DNA of 64,000 bases from Pseudorhodoplanes sinuspersici (GCF_002119765.1 NZ_CP021112.1:2846501-2910500); one strand, 5' to 3'; shown: positions 45,618-54,939, counted from the stretch's first letter. Notes: generated by a model not told the origin, from the sequence alone. Program-made: numbers and translations.

Positions 45618-47561
45618 ATGCGCTTTTCGCCCCAGTTTCTCGAGGAACTCCGCGAACGCCTCCCGGTGTCGGAGGTCGTGGGCCGCCGCGTGAAGCTGAA
45701 AAAGGCCGGGCGGGAATGGCGCGGCCTCTCGCCCTTCAATCAGGAAAAGACGCCGTCGTTTTTCGTCAACGACCAGAAACAGGCGTGGTTCGATTTCTCC
45801 TCCGGCAAGAATGGCAGCATCTTCGATTTCGTGATGATGACCGAAGGCGTCGCCTTCCCCGAAGCCGTCGAGCGACTGGCGGCGATGGCCGGCGTGCCGA
45901 TGCCGAAGGTGTCGCAGGAGGAGACCGTCCGCGAGCAGCGACGGAAGACGCTGCATGAAGTGATCGATCTTGCCGCCAGGTTTTTCGAAAGCACGTTGCA
46001 GTCGCGCGCCGGCGCCAAGGCGCGCGGCTATCTCGCCGATCGCGGCATCGGCCCGGAAACGCAGGTGCGCTTCCGCATGGGCTATGCGCCGGCCGACCGT
46101 TTCGCATTGAAGGAGCATCTCGGCCATCAGGGCGTTCCGGTCGAAGACATGATCGAGGCCGGATTGACGATTGCCGGCGACGATATCCCGGTGCCGTATG
46201 ATCGCTTCCGCGATCGCGTGATGTTTCCCATTCCCGATTGGCGCGGACGGCTGATTGCATTCGGCGGCCGTGCGCTCGATCCCGAAGCACCGGCGAAATA
46301 TCTCAACTCGCCGGAAACGCCGCTCTTCCACAAAGGCTCGATCCTGTTCAACGGCGCGAAAGCGCGGCAGGCGGTGCATGACGGCAAGGCGCTGATTGTC
46401 GTCGAAGGCTATGTCGATGTGATCGCGATGGTGACGGCGGGTTTTGAAGGCGCGGTGGCGCCGCTCGGCACCGCGCTGACCGAAGAACAACTCGGCCTTC
46501 TGTGGCGCATCGCCGACGAGCCGATGCTGTGTTTCGACGGCGATAAAGCGGGACGCAGAGCCGCCTATCGCGCGGTCGATCTGGCGTTGCCGAAATTGAT
46601 GCCGGGCAAGAGTCTGACCTTCGCCATGCTGCCGGAAGGGCAGGACCCGGACGATCTCATTCGCTCCGGCGGCCGCGCGGCGATGGACGAGGTGCTGAAA
46701 AGCGCCCGCCCGCTCGCCGATATCCTCTGGATGCGCGAGACCGAAAGCGCCGCCTTCGAGACGCCGGAACGCCGTGCCGCTTTGGAAGCGCGTCTCGGCG
46801 AGATTCTCAATGGCATCGGCCATGAGGCGGTGCGGAAATATTACAAGCAGGATTTCGATGCTCGCGTACGGGCCTTGTTCATGCCGCCGCAGGGCCAGGG
46901 CTTCGAACGCGGCCGGCGCTACGAAACAGCGGGACGGCGCAGCGGCGGCGGCAACCAGCGCGGCAACTGGCGGGGTGGGCAGCGGCCGATGCCCGATCCC
47001 TTCGCGGCGCCATCACCCCGGATCGGGCAAAGTTCGCTGGTCCGCGGCCATCGCAGCGCCATGCCGCCGCGGGAGGCGCTGATCCTGATGGCAGTGATCG
47101 AGCACCCCTGGCTTTTGGAAACCCATCTCGAGGAATTCGCCGAGATCGAACTGGTCCATCCCGACGCCGATCAGCTCCGCCGGGCGGTGCTGGAGACCGC
47201 CTCAGGCGAGACGGCGATCGAGAGTGAAACCCTGAAACGGGATCTGGCAGCACGCGGCCTCGACCCCCTGATCATGCGGGTTCGCGGCGCCATCACCCAT
47301 ACTTCGGACTGGCCGGCCCGCGCCGGAGCCGGAGAAACCGATGTTTCTCAATGGTGGGCACACATCGTTACCTTGCATCGCAAGACACGCACGTTAAATA
47401 GGGAGCTGAAAGACGCAGAGCGCGCGCTCGGGGACGATCCGAGCGAAGCCAATTTTGCCTGGATCCGGGACGTTCAGAACAGGCTCGCGGCCCTCGAGGG
47501 AACCGAGGCGCTCATCGAGGGCTTTGGAGCGTCGTCCGGGCGGTCCGTCAGGGGGTCTTGA
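45618..47561 (+). CDS. dnaG: DNA primase
   Basis: A 647-residue primase. The N-terminal CHC2-like domain reads GLSPFNQEKTPSFFVND then WFDFSSGKNGSIFDFVM: all four zinc ligands of E. coli DnaG (Cys40, His43, Cys61, Cys64) are replaced by Ser, Asn, Asp and Ser. The catalytic core holds the TOPRIM motifs IVVEGYVDVIAM and CFDGDKAGRRAAYRAV; a Gly/Arg-rich linker (near 435-460) precedes the DnaB-interaction domain. It synthesises replication primers. rpoD follows after 241 bp, the usual order. Confidence 0.96.
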   Translation: MRFSPQFLEELRERLPVSEVVGRRVKLKKAGREWRGLSPFNQEKTPSFFVNDQKQAWFDFSSGKNGSIFDFVMMTEGVAFPEAVERLAAMAGVPMPKVSQEETVREQRRKTLHEVIDLAARFFESTLQSRAGAKARGYLADRGIGPETQVRFRMGYAPADRFALKEHLGHQGVPVEDMIEAGLTIAGDDIPVPYDRFRDRVMFPIPDWRGRLIAFGGRALDPEAPAKYLNSPETPLFHKGSILFNGAKARQAVHDGKALIVVEGYVDVIAMVTAGFEGAVAPLGTALTEEQLGLLWRIADEPMLCFDGDKAGRRAAYRAVDLALPKLMPGKSLTFAMLPEGQDPDDLIRSGGRAAMDEVLKSARPLADILWMRETESAAFETPERRAALEARLGEILNGIGHEAVRKYYKQDFDARVRALFMPPQGQGFERGRRYETAGRRSGGGNQRGNWRGGQRPMPDPFAAPSPRIGQSSLVRGHRSAMPPREALILMAVIEHPWLLETHLEEFAEIELVHPDADQLRRAVLETASGETAIESETLKRDLAARGLDPLIMRVRGAITHTSDWPARAGAGETDVSQWWAHIVTLHRKTRTLNRELKDAERALGDDPSEANFAWIRDVQNRLAALEGTEALIEGFGASSGRSVRGS

Positions 47562-47802
47562 GTTTTGCGGCCCGGCATGCATTTCGGGCAAGCTTTATGG
47601 GAATTGCCCCGTATCTGGGGCTTTTTTTAGCAAAGGCACGGGATCCTTTTAGGGTTAATCCCCACTTAAGGGAGCCCGGCGACAGTCGGTGTGTTGATTC
47701 GGCAACCTCGGGCGCATGGACTCAGCGTAAGATCGAGTCTCTCGCCATAGGGTAGGGGTGGTCGATACGGCGGGAGAACCCCGCTGCGGGAGAGAGAACT
47801 AA

Positions 47803-50121
47803 ATGGCGAGCAAGAGCGCGACCAGCAAGACGGCGGCCAAGGTCAAGACCTCCATCAAGAATACCGTCAAATCGCTGGTCAAGTCCGCGACCGGAAAGGC
47901 CGCGTCCAAGCCTGCGCCCGCCAAAGAACCAGTGAAGGAACCAGTGAAAGTCACCGCCAAACCTGCTGCGAAGGCGCCCGCGCGCCCAGAGCCCGTCCGC
48001 CCCGCCCAGAAAACCGCCGTCAAGGCCGTATCCGAAAAGGAGGCCGTGAAGGCCAAGGTCGGCCAGACCAAGGATGAAGCCGCCGAGAAGGACAAGGACG
48101 CCGAGGCGACACCGGATACGCCGCTGCCGTTGCTCGACCTGTCCGATGCCGCCGTCCGCAAGATGATCAAGCAGGCAAAGAAGCGCGGCTATATTACCTA
48201 CGAGCAGCTCAACGCCGTGATGCCGTCGGAGGAGGTCACCTCCGAGCAGATCGAGGACACGCTGTCGATGCTGTCCGAAATGGGCATCAACGTCATCGAG
48301 CAGGACGAGGCGGCGGACGAGGACGGCGAGAAGGAAGAGGACGACGACGACGAGGGTGGCGAGCTGGTCGAAGTCACCGCCAAGCCGCTCGCGACCACCG
48401 AAAAGAAAGAGCCGTCCGAACGCACCGACGATCCTGTGCGCATGTATCTGCGCGAAATGGGCTCGGTCGAGCTCTTGTCGCGCGAAGGCGAAATCGCCAT
48501 CGCCAAGCGCATCGAGGCCGGTCGCGAGGCGATGATCGCCGGGCTCTGCGAAAGCCCGCTGACCTTCCAGGCGATCATCATCTGGCGCGACGAACTGAAC
48601 GAGGGCAAGGTCTTCCTGCGCGACATCATCGATCTGGAAGCCACCTATGCCGGCCCGGATGCGAAGATGCCGGCGCCGGTCGGCCCCGACGGCAAGCCGC
48701 TGCCCGGCTCTGAATTTGCGGAGGCGTCGCCGCCATCCGCCCCCGCGCAGGCGACGCCGTTCAAGGCCTCGCCCAGCGTCGCCGATGGCGAGGAGAAGGA
48801 CCCGGCCGAACTCGCCGCCGAAGCCGACATGGACGACGACGAGTTCGAGAACTCGATGTCGCTCGCCGCGATCGAGGCCGAGCTGAAGCCGAAGGTGCTG
48901 GAAACTTTCGACACCGTCGCCAACGAATACAAGCGCCTGCGCAAGCTGCAGGAGCAGGATATCGAGCTGCGTCTGAAGTCGGACTCGCTGTCGCCCAGCC
49001 AGGAGCGCAAATACAAGAAGCTGAAGGACGAGATCATCACCGCGGTGAAGTCGCTGCGCCTCAACCAGGCGCGCATCGACTCCCTCGTCGATCAGCTTTA
49101 CGAGATCAACAAGCGCCTGGTCGGCCTCGAAGGCCGGATGATGCGTCTGGCCGAAAGCCATGGCGTCGCGAGAGACGACTTTCTGAAGAACTATTTCGGC
49201 TCGGAACTCGATCCGCGCTGGGTCAACCGCGTGTCGAAGCTGTCGGCCAAGGGCTGGAAGAACCTTGTCGCCAACGACAAGGAGAAGGTGAAGGATCTGC
49301 GCGGCGCCATTCACACGCTCGCGGCCGAGACCGGCCTCGAGATCGGCGAATTCCGCAAGATCGTGCATTCGGTGCAGAAGGGCGAGCGCGAAGCCCGTCA
49401 GGCGAAGAAGGAAATGGTCGAGGCGAACCTCCGCCTCGTCATCTCGATCGCCAAGAAATACACCAATCGCGGCCTGCAGTTCCTCGACCTCATTCAGGAA
49501 GGCAATATCGGCCTGATGAAGGCGGTCGATAAGTTCGAATACCGCCGCGGCTACAAGTTCTCGACCTACGCGACATGGTGGATCCGGCAGGCGATCACCC
49601 GTTCGATCGCCGATCAGGCCCGCACCATCCGCATTCCGGTGCATATGATCGAGACGATCAACAAGATCGTCCGCACCTCGCGGCAGATGCTGAACGAGAT
49701 CGGCCGCGAGCCGACGCCGGAGGAGCTGGCCGAAAAGCTCGGCATGCCGCTGGAAAAGGTGCGCAAGGTTCTCAAGATCGCCAAGGAGCCGCTGTCGCTC
49801 GAAACGCCGATCGGCGACGAGGAAGACAGTCACCTCGGCGATTTCATCGAGGACAAGAACGCGATCCTGCCGATCGATGCGGCGATCCAGTCCAACCTGC
49901 GCGAGACCACGACGCGCGTGCTCGCCTCGCTCACCCCGCGCGAGGAGCGCGTCTTGCGCATGCGCTTTGGCATCGGCATGAATACCGACCACACGCTGGA
50001 GGAAGTCGGCCAGCAATTCAGCGTGACGCGCGAACGTATCCGCCAGATCGAGGCGAAGGCGTTGCGCAAGCTGAAGCACCCGTCACGCAGCCGCAAGCTG
50101 CGGTCGTTCCTTGATAACTGA
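47803..50121 (+). CDS. rpoD: RNA polymerase primary sigma factor (RpoD/sigma-70)
   Basis: A 772-residue group 1 sigma factor. A Lys/Ala/Pro-rich, probably disordered N-terminal extension (about 1-105) precedes region 1.1 ([20 protein letters not shown]), an acidic stretch, region 1.2 ([20 protein letters not shown]), a large non-conserved insert, region 2 ([38 protein letters not shown]), region 3 and region 4 with the -35 helix [17 protein letters not shown]. It drives housekeeping transcription. The extension makes it longer than the commoner 610-720 residues. A terminator follows at 50192. Confidence 0.97.
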   Translation: MASKSATSKTAAKVKTSIKNTVKSLVKSATGKAASKPAPAKEPVKEPVKVTAKPAAKAPARPEPVRPAQKTAVKAVSEKEAVKAKVGQTKDEAAEKDKDAEATPDTPLPLLDLSDAAVRKMIKQAKKRGYITYEQLNAVMPSEEVTSEQIEDTLSMLSEMGINVIEQDEAADEDGEKEEDDDDEGGELVEVTAKPLATTEKKEPSERTDDPVRMYLREMGSVELLSREGEIAIAKRIEAGREAMIAGLCESPLTFQAIIIWRDELNEGKVFLRDIIDLEATYAGPDAKMPAPVGPDGKPLPGSEFAEASPPSAPAQATPFKASPSVADGEEKDPAELAAEADMDDDEFENSMSLAAIEAELKPKVLETFDTVANEYKRLRKLQEQDIELRLKSDSLSPSQERKYKKLKDEIITAVKSLRLNQARIDSLVDQLYEINKRLVGLEGRMMRLAESHGVARDDFLKNYFGSELDPRWVNRVSKLSAKGWKNLVANDKEKVKDLRGAIHTLAAETGLEIGEFRKIVHSVQKGEREARQAKKEMVEANLRLVISIAKKYTNRGLQFLDLIQEGNIGLMKAVDKFEYRRGYKFSTYATWWIRQAITRSIADQARTIRIPVHMIETINKIVRTSRQMLNEIGREPTPEELAEKLGMPLEKVRKVLKIAKEPLSLETPIGDEEDSHLGDFIEDKNAILPIDAAIQSNLRETTTRVLASLTPREERVLRMRFGIGMNTDHTLEEVGQQFSVTRERIRQIEAKALRKLKHPSRSRKLRSFLDN

Positions 50122-50191
50122 GATCGTAAGTCAGTACTGACTTATCGCGTGTAATTGCCGGGCTTGACCCGGCAATCCATCGAAATAGAAG

Positions 50192-50215
50192 CCCCGGCGA
50201 AAGCCGGGGTTTTTT
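50192..50215 (+). terminator. Intrinsic terminator of rpoD
   Basis: CCCCGGC-GAAA-GCCGGGG (50192-50209; GNRA tetraloop) followed by six Ts (50210-50215), 71 bp after the rpoD stop. It is preceded by GCCGGGCTTGACCCGGC, another small palindrome. Confidence 0.88.
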
Positions 50216-50264
50216 GTTTGTGCCTGCGTCTTTTGAGGAGGAGCGGAGAGTGTGGAGCAAGCAG

Positions 50265-50306
50265 AATCAAAACGCCGCGCTCAGCAATGGGCGCGGCGTT
50301 TTGATT
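50265..50306. repeat. Long hairpin repeat (copy A)
   Basis: Perfect 16-bp stem AATCAAAACGCCGCGC (50265-50280) / GCGCGGCGTTTTGATT (50291-50306) with a 10-nt loop. Its core recurs at 53409-53444. The rest of the 335-bp gap between rpoD and the hydrolase gene (50122-50456) holds only the terminator and no convincing gene. Confidence 0.65.
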
Positions 50307-50456
50307 TGTTGCTGGAATGTAAAGATGCGGCGGCTGGCTCACTTAAGCCGCTTTTATGACCGCGATAGAGATCGGGTGAGATCGACGCCTGCGGGATGAT
50401 CCGGTTCAGCGCTCCGGGTTCACATCTCCCGGCTTTTGGGTCCATGAGGGGGCTTC

Positions 50457-51539
50457 ATGCAAACGGGCATGCAAACGGAATTGAGCGGCACGGGCGTTGC
50501 GGCGTGCTGGCGGCTTTTCGGTGCCCTGTTGCTTGCGCTGGTGCTGACCGGCGCAGCCGCGACCGGCCCGGCGCGCGCGCAATCCCCGGCAATATCTCAG
50601 GCGACACCCAATGCGTCGGCCTTTCGCATCGTCGATTTCGACTGGGTCGATGGTGCGCGTTCGCGGCCGGTTCCGGCCCGGCTGCATTGGCCGAATGATG
50701 TCGCGCCCGGCGCACGCATTCCGCTGATCGTGTTCTCGCATGGCATGGGCGGGTCCCGCCGCGGATACAGTTATCTCGCGCGATACTGGGCGTCGCGCGG
50801 CGTCGCGAGTTTGCACGTTCAGCATGCGGGCAGCGACACGTCGGTCTGGGCCGGCAATCCTCTGACCCTTGTGCAGCGATTGCAGCAGGCGGCGCATGAA
50901 AGCGAGGCGCTGGCGCGGGGCCTGGATGTGCGGTTCGCACTGGACCGCGTGCTGTCGCGCGATGTCGGCGCCTATGAGGCACAGATCGACCGCCAGCGGA
51001 TCGTCGTGGCCGGCCACTCGTATGGCGCCAACACGGCGCTGGTGGCTGTTGGCGCTGGCGTGATGCGCGAAGGCCGGCGGATGGAAGCGAAGGATCCGCG
51101 CTTCGCGGCGGCGATCGTCATTTCCTCGCCGCCGTTTTACGGGGAACCGCAGCTTGCGCCGGTGCTCGAGAATGTCACGGTCCCGACGCTGCATGTGACA
51201 TCCACCGGCGATGTCATCAAAATTCCCGGATATTACTCGGCGGCGGCCGACCGGCTGGCGATCTACAACGCCATCGCGACGCCGCGCAAAGCGCTGGCTG
51301 TGTTTCAGGGTGGATCGCACAGCATGTTCACCGATCGCCCGGGGACCGGTGGCCTCGATCTCAATCCGAAGGTGAAGGCGGCCACGGCGGAGCTGTCCCT
51401 GGCGTTCCTCGACCTGGTGTTTGACGGTGACCGGACGGCGATGGCGCGCTGGAATGCCAAATGGCAGCCGATCATGGCGTCGTCGCCGGGCGCGCCGCCC
51501 CTTCTCCGTCCGGTCGCGCGGTCCAGCGTGACGCAGTGA
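50457..51539 (+). CDS. Secreted alpha/beta hydrolase (PAF-acetylhydrolase/dienelactone-type)
   Basis: A 360-residue protein with an N-terminal signal segment (LFGALLLALVLTGAAAT, cleaved near ARA-QSP). The hydrolase fold has IPLIVFSHGMGGSRRGYSYL (oxyanion region) and the nucleophile elbow IVVAGHSYGANTALV. The acid is probably in HVTSTGDVIKIPGYY and the His in FQGGSHSMFTDRPG. It resembles the platelet-activating factor acetylhydrolase-like esterases. Substrate unknown. GAGGGGGC lies just before ATG 50457. Confidence 0.85.
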   Translation: MQTGMQTELSGTGVAACWRLFGALLLALVLTGAAATGPARAQSPAISQATPNASAFRIVDFDWVDGARSRPVPARLHWPNDVAPGARIPLIVFSHGMGGSRRGYSYLARYWASRGVASLHVQHAGSDTSVWAGNPLTLVQRLQQAAHESEALARGLDVRFALDRVLSRDVGAYEAQIDRQRIVVAGHSYGANTALVAVGAGVMREGRRMEAKDPRFAAAIVISSPPFYGEPQLAPVLENVTVPTLHVTSTGDVIKIPGYYSAAADRLAIYNAIATPRKALAVFQGGSHSMFTDRPGTGGLDLNPKVKAATAELSLAFLDLVFDGDRTAMARWNAKWQPIMASSPGAPPLLRPVARSSVTQ

Positions 51540-51664
51540 CATCGGCATGTTCGATCCGGCAGGATCACGCACGCCGCGCATACGCTTCGCCAGGGCGCGC
51601 ACCGGCTCGACAACGGCCGCCGATGTCTGCATCCTGATAGGCCCCTGCACGGTGATGGCAACGT

Positions 51665-52510
51665 GTGACACACCATTCCCCGACATTCGCCGAGACGGGT
51701 TTTGCGCTTATCCCGTCCTTCCTCGCGCTGCGCGACGTGTCGGCGCTGCGCGCCGCCGTGGACAAAACGCTCACCGCGCCGCGGCATGCCGGCATGAGCC
51801 GGCCGGGTAACGATCTGCTGCCGCTGCGCTGGGATGACGCGATCGTCGCCCGCTGTCTCGGCTCGCCGCGCTGCATGGCGCTGTTGCGCAGCGTGCTTGT
51901 GCCGCGCGATCTGAAATGGCTGTCAGCTTACGTCACCAGCAAGGCGCCGTTGAGCCCGGCATTGTGGTGGCATCAGGACTGGTGGTGCTGGGACCATCCG
52001 GTCAGTTATCAAAAGGTGGCGCCGCAGGTCGCGGTTCTTTGCTATCTCACCGACACCGGCGTGGAGAATGGCGCGCTGCGCGTTCTGCCCGGCTCGCATC
52101 GCACCGGCGGCACGCTTCACCGGGCGCTGCCCGAGCCGCATTCGCAAGCGGCGAATGGGCTGCCGGAGGATCACGCCGCGATGGCCGATCATCCCGGGCA
52201 GGTGACGCTCGCGCTCCACGCCGGCGATGCCGTCGTGCTCGACTACAGGCTTCTTCACGGCACGCATGCCAACCGCAGCGCGGAGCGGCGCGATTGCATC
52301 CTGTTGTCCTTCGTGCCCGCCTGGCGCGATCTGCCGGCGGAGATCCGGGCGCACATGATCGCGCATCCGGCTTTGCCGGACGCCGGGGAAAGCGGCGCCC
52401 GCCGCGGCTGCGCCTATGCCGATCTGCTGCCGCAGTTCGACGGCGAGCCGGCGAGCCTTCCGGTCAATCGCCTGCCGCCGGCGGATTTCGCCGCGCACGA
52501 GGGCGCATAG
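51665..52510 (+). CDS. Phytanoyl-CoA dioxygenase (PhyH) family protein
   Basis: A 281-residue Fe(II)/2-oxoglutarate oxygenase-fold protein. The facial triad is seen as HQD in PALWWHQDWWCWDHPV and the distal His in YRLLHGTHANRSAERR, with the downstream Arg for 2-oxoglutarate. NGALRVLPGSHRTG is a family landmark. Substrate unknown; PhyH members hydroxylate lipids, ectoine or secondary metabolites. A GTG start at 51665 is used, as no in-frame ATG precedes the domain. Confidence 0.84.
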   Translation: MTHHSPTFAETGFALIPSFLALRDVSALRAAVDKTLTAPRHAGMSRPGNDLLPLRWDDAIVARCLGSPRCMALLRSVLVPRDLKWLSAYVTSKAPLSPALWWHQDWWCWDHPVSYQKVAPQVAVLCYLTDTGVENGALRVLPGSHRTGGTLHRALPEPHSQAANGLPEDHAAMADHPGQVTLALHAGDAVVLDYRLLHGTHANRSAERRDCILLSFVPAWRDLPAEIRAHMIAHPALPDAGESGARRGCAYADLLPQFDGEPASLPVNRLPPADFAAHEGA

Positions 52511-52566
52511 CCGCGCGCAAGCCGGGTTTTTGTTTGCGCGTGTCTCACACTTCGCGCGAAAACGCT

Positions 52567-52812
52567 TTAGCCTTTCGCCTTGCCCTGCTTCTCCGCATAT
52601 TGATCCACCAGCGCGCGGATCATCCGTTGATAGGGTACGCGCCGCGCCTTGGCCGCGCGCTTGAAGAAATCCAGGCTGCGCCGTGACAATTGCAGAGTCA
52701 CCTTCACCGTGTCGTCGCGCGCGACGAGTTCATCGGGCGAGGGCAGGAAGTCTTCGATCACGCGCGCGCGGCCGATTTCGCCCGTGGTGTATTTAACGGT
52801 TTTTCTGCTCAT
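52567..52812 (-). CDS. brnA: BrnA-family antitoxin
   Basis: An 81-residue protein with a disordered acidic N-terminus and a ribbon-helix-helix DNA-binding C-terminus (KVTLQLSRRSLDFFKRAAKA then YQRMIRALVDQYAEKQ). It neutralises BrnT and represses the operon. Its start overlaps the 3' end of brnT by 20 bp. It is second in the operon, the usual BrnT-BrnA order. Confidence 0.9.
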   Translation of the reverse strand: MSRKTVKYTTGEIGRARVIEDFLPSPDELVARDDTVKVTLQLSRRSLDFFKRAAKARRVPYQRMIRALVDQYAEKQGKAKG

Positions 52813-53077
52813 AAATTCTCTTTCCTTTCCGCCAATAGCCTGCGCCGAAGATGCGGATGCGTCCCTCCCGCCAGGTGAAGCGCACGGTCATCACGCCGCC
52901 ATCGACCCATCCGAAACAGAAATAGCGTTGCTCCTTCTCGCTGTGGTCGATGTCCTCCGCGATGACACGGCGCGGATCGAAGAAGGCCTGCTGCGCGAGG
53001 CGAAACGCGATGCCGTGCTTCTCCCGGTTCCGGCGATCCTTCGCCAGATCCCATTCAAAATGCGGTTTGCGGCTCAT
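52793..53077 (-). CDS. brnT: BrnT-family RNase toxin
   Basis: A 94-residue toxin of the RelE/ParE-like BrnT family. FEWDLAKDRRNREKHGIAFR is the family signature; GGVMTVRFTWREGRIRIFGA and WRKGKRIYEQKN complete the RNase fold. BrnT cleaves mRNA and slows growth under stress until neutralised by BrnA. A perfect 6-bp-arm palindrome at 53079-53098 lies directly before its ATG. Confidence 0.92.
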   Translation of the reverse strand: MSRKPHFEWDLAKDRRNREKHGIAFRLAQQAFFDPRRVIAEDIDHSEKEQRYFCFGWVDGGVMTVRFTWREGRIRIFGAGYWRKGKRIYEQKNR

Positions 53078-53078
53078 G

Positions 53079-53098
53079 ATATGGTTATTTAGCCATAT
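53079..53098. promoter_or_regulatory. Palindromic brnTA operator
   Basis: ATATGG (53079-53084) and CCATAT (53093-53098) around an 8-bp AT-rich centre, abutting the brnT start codon. BrnA is a ribbon-helix-helix repressor and binds such repeats in its own promoter. Confidence 0.6.
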
Positions 53099-53138
53099 AA
53101 AACAATGGTCAAAAAATGAGTTTGTGGAGCGATTTTAC

Positions 53139-53303
53139 ATGACCTATGTGGTCGGCTACGACCAGACTTTGCTGCCGGTGATGACGGAACATGTGCAGGC
53201 GATGTTCGGCGTAGCGCTGCCGGCGCAGACGCTGGTGCCGGTCCCGCGCCTCGCGCTCGACGGCATGCTGTTCGAGGTCGACGCGGTGGTCGTGCTCGAT
53301 TGA
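53139..53303 (+). pseudogene. C-terminal remnant of a RidA (YjgF) protein
   Basis: A 54-residue reading frame matching only the last part of RidA: LLPVMTEHVQAMFG aligns to the helix before the active site, PAQTLVPVPRLALDGMLFEV to the PART-V-V-LP...E motif, and DAVVVLD to the end. The conserved N-terminal half is missing; the upstream DNA is the brnTA module. RidA deaminates reactive enamines, but this fragment cannot fold on its own. It is read as a truncated remnant created when brnTA was acquired. Confidence 0.68.
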
Positions 53304-53371
53304 AGTCGCGCGGCCGCGAACACGTGCTCAGCGCGCCGTGTTTGGTTGTTTGTGTTTGACAGCCTCTCCAC

Positions 53372-53455
53372 CCCACACACTCCCCGCGAAGGCGGGGACC
53401 CAGAATGCAAACGCCGCGCTCAACAATTGGGGGCGCTGGCGTTTACTGGGTCGCC
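53372..53455. repeat. Nested hairpin repeat (copies 2 and B)
   Basis: CCCCGC-GAAG-GCGGGG (53382-53397), then ACCCAG (53398-53403) pairing with CTGGGT (53446-53451), and inside it AAACGCC (53409-53415) pairing with GGCGTTT (53438-53444). The left part repeats 43142-43164; the inner part repeats 50265-50306. Confidence 0.7.
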
Positions 53456-53528
53456 CGATCAAGCAGAACGATGACAATATTGTGCCATCATTGTTAGGCT
53501 CGATTTTGCGCATTCCTAGAAATGCCAT

Positions 53529-53555
53529 CGCCGGGGCACCCCCGGCGCTTTTTTT
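53529..53555 (+). terminator. Intrinsic terminator before the DUF817 gene
   Basis: CGCCGGGG (53529-53536) pairs with CCCCGGCG (53540-53547) around a 3-nt loop; a run of seven Ts follows (53549-53555). It insulates the DUF817 operon from upstream transcription. Confidence 0.82.
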
Positions 53556-53578
53556 GAGATTTATTGCAAGGGATCATC

Positions 53579-54514
53579 ATGTTCGACGCGCGCTCGGCCG
53601 CAAAAGAGAACGGAAGCTCGGCGGCAACATGGGCTGCGCTCAGGCCCTTCATCGAAACGGAACATCGTGTTGCATCTTGGATGGCGGAGCGCCGGAGTAC
53701 GGCCCTCGTCTACGAGTTTCTGCGCTTCGGCATGAAACAGGCTTGGGCGTGCCTGTTTGGTGGCATGATGGTCGTGCTTCTGGTCGTGACCCACTTTTGG
53801 TATCCGGCGACGTTGCCTCTGGCGCGCTACGATTTCCTGTTTCTGGCTGCGCTGGCTCTACAAGTTTTTCTGCTGGCGTTCCGGCTCGAGACGTTCGAGG
53901 AAGCCAAGGTCATTCTTGTTTATCACGTGGTCGGTACAGCCATGGAGATTTTCAAGACCTCCGTGGGCTCTTGGATCTATCCCGAACCGAGCTTCTTCCG
54001 GATCGCCGGCGTGCCCCTCTTTACGGGCTTCATGTATTCCTGCATCGGCAGCTACATATGCCGCGCGTGGCGGCTCTTTCATTTCGAATTCTCGCACCAT
54101 CCGCCGACCTGGGGACTGGTCGTTTTGAGCATCGCGATTTACGTCAACTTCTTTGCGCATCACTACGTTTTCGACATTCGCCTTGCGTTGTTTGCGGTGA
54201 CAATCCTGCTCTTTGCACGCACGACCGTCTATTTCACGAACTGGAAAATTCAGCGTTCGATGCCACTGCTTCTTGGCCTTTTCCTGGTCTCGGTCTTTAT
54301 TTGGATATCGGAGAATGCGGGCACCTTCAGCAGAGCGTGGATTTATCCGAACCAGACGAAGGCGTGGACGCTCGTCGGTGTCGGCAAGCTGGGGTCGTGG
54401 TTCCTGCTTCTTGTCATCAGCTACACGTTGGTTGTGCTTATCAAGAAGCCGATATCCGTTAGGCAAGGGAAGCGATTGTCCGCCGGTGCTGCGGAAAGTG
54501 TCGGTGTGCCGTGA
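53579..54514 (+). CDS. DUF817-family integral membrane protein
   Basis: A 311-residue polytopic protein (about eight hydrophobic segments). The DUF817 pattern is seen in VYEFLRFGMKQAWACLFGGM, YHVVGTAMEIFKTSVGSWIY, SFFRIAGVPLFTGFMYSCIG and FIWISENAGTFSRAWIYPNQ. Function is unknown. ATG 53579 follows AAGGGA. It ends inside the start of the DUF2809 gene (4-bp overlap), so the two are coupled. Base composition looks lower in GC than neighbours, hinting at transfer. Confidence 0.85.
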   Translation: MFDARSAAKENGSSAATWAALRPFIETEHRVASWMAERRSTALVYEFLRFGMKQAWACLFGGMMVVLLVVTHFWYPATLPLARYDFLFLAALALQVFLLAFRLETFEEAKVILVYHVVGTAMEIFKTSVGSWIYPEPSFFRIAGVPLFTGFMYSCIGSYICRAWRLFHFEFSHHPPTWGLVVLSIAIYVNFFAHHYVFDIRLALFAVTILLFARTTVYFTNWKIQRSMPLLLGLFLVSVFIWISENAGTFSRAWIYPNQTKAWTLVGVGKLGSWFLLLVISYTLVVLIKKPISVRQGKRLSAGAAESVGVP

Positions 54515-54939
54515 CCTTGTTCAAGGCAGAGGATAATCGACACTCGACTTTGAAGTTGCGATTGATCTACGCAGCCTTGGGGCTGGCCCTTGTTGCGCTC
54601 GGTTTGCTGTGGCGCTGGCCCGTTCTGAATTTGCCTCCCGTGGTCGCAAAGTATGGCGGATCGGTTCTGTGGGGCGTGCTTGTCTACGTCTGTGTTCGGG
54701 TGGCGTTGCCGAACGTTGCCATCAGAATCGTCGTGGTGCTTGCGGCTGTGTTCGCCGCTTTTGTGGAGTTCAGCCAACTATTGCATTGGCCGCCATTAGA
54801 TACGTTTCGTAATTCGACGTTTGGGGCTCTGCTGCTCGGCCGCGTGTTCTCCTGGTGGGATATTGTTTCGTATTGGATCGGAATTGCCGTGATGGGGGCG
54901 CTGGATTGTTGGGGCAGGTGGCCGGAAAAAGAAGGATAG
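54511..54939 (+). CDS. DUF2809-family membrane protein
   Basis: A 142-residue membrane protein with four hydrophobic segments; the DUF2809 signature is VEFSQLLHWPPLDTFRNSTF then LGRVFSWWDIVSYWIGIAV. The GTG start overlaps the DUF817 stop. The family has no known role; co-occurrence with DUF817 suggests a two-component membrane unit. Confidence 0.82.
   Translation: MTLFKAEDNRHSTLKLRLIYAALGLALVALGLLWRWPVLNLPPVVAKYGGSVLWGVLVYVCVRVALPNVAIRIVVVLAAVFAAFVEFSQLLHWPPLDTFRNSTFGALLLGRVFSWWDIVSYWIGIAVMGALDCWGRWPEKEG

Noticed and set aside
47722-50079. 785-residue open frame antisense to rpoD
   Set aside because: It mirrors the codon periodicity of rpoD, has low-complexity Arg/Leu/Gly-rich composition, no family motif and no ribosome site.
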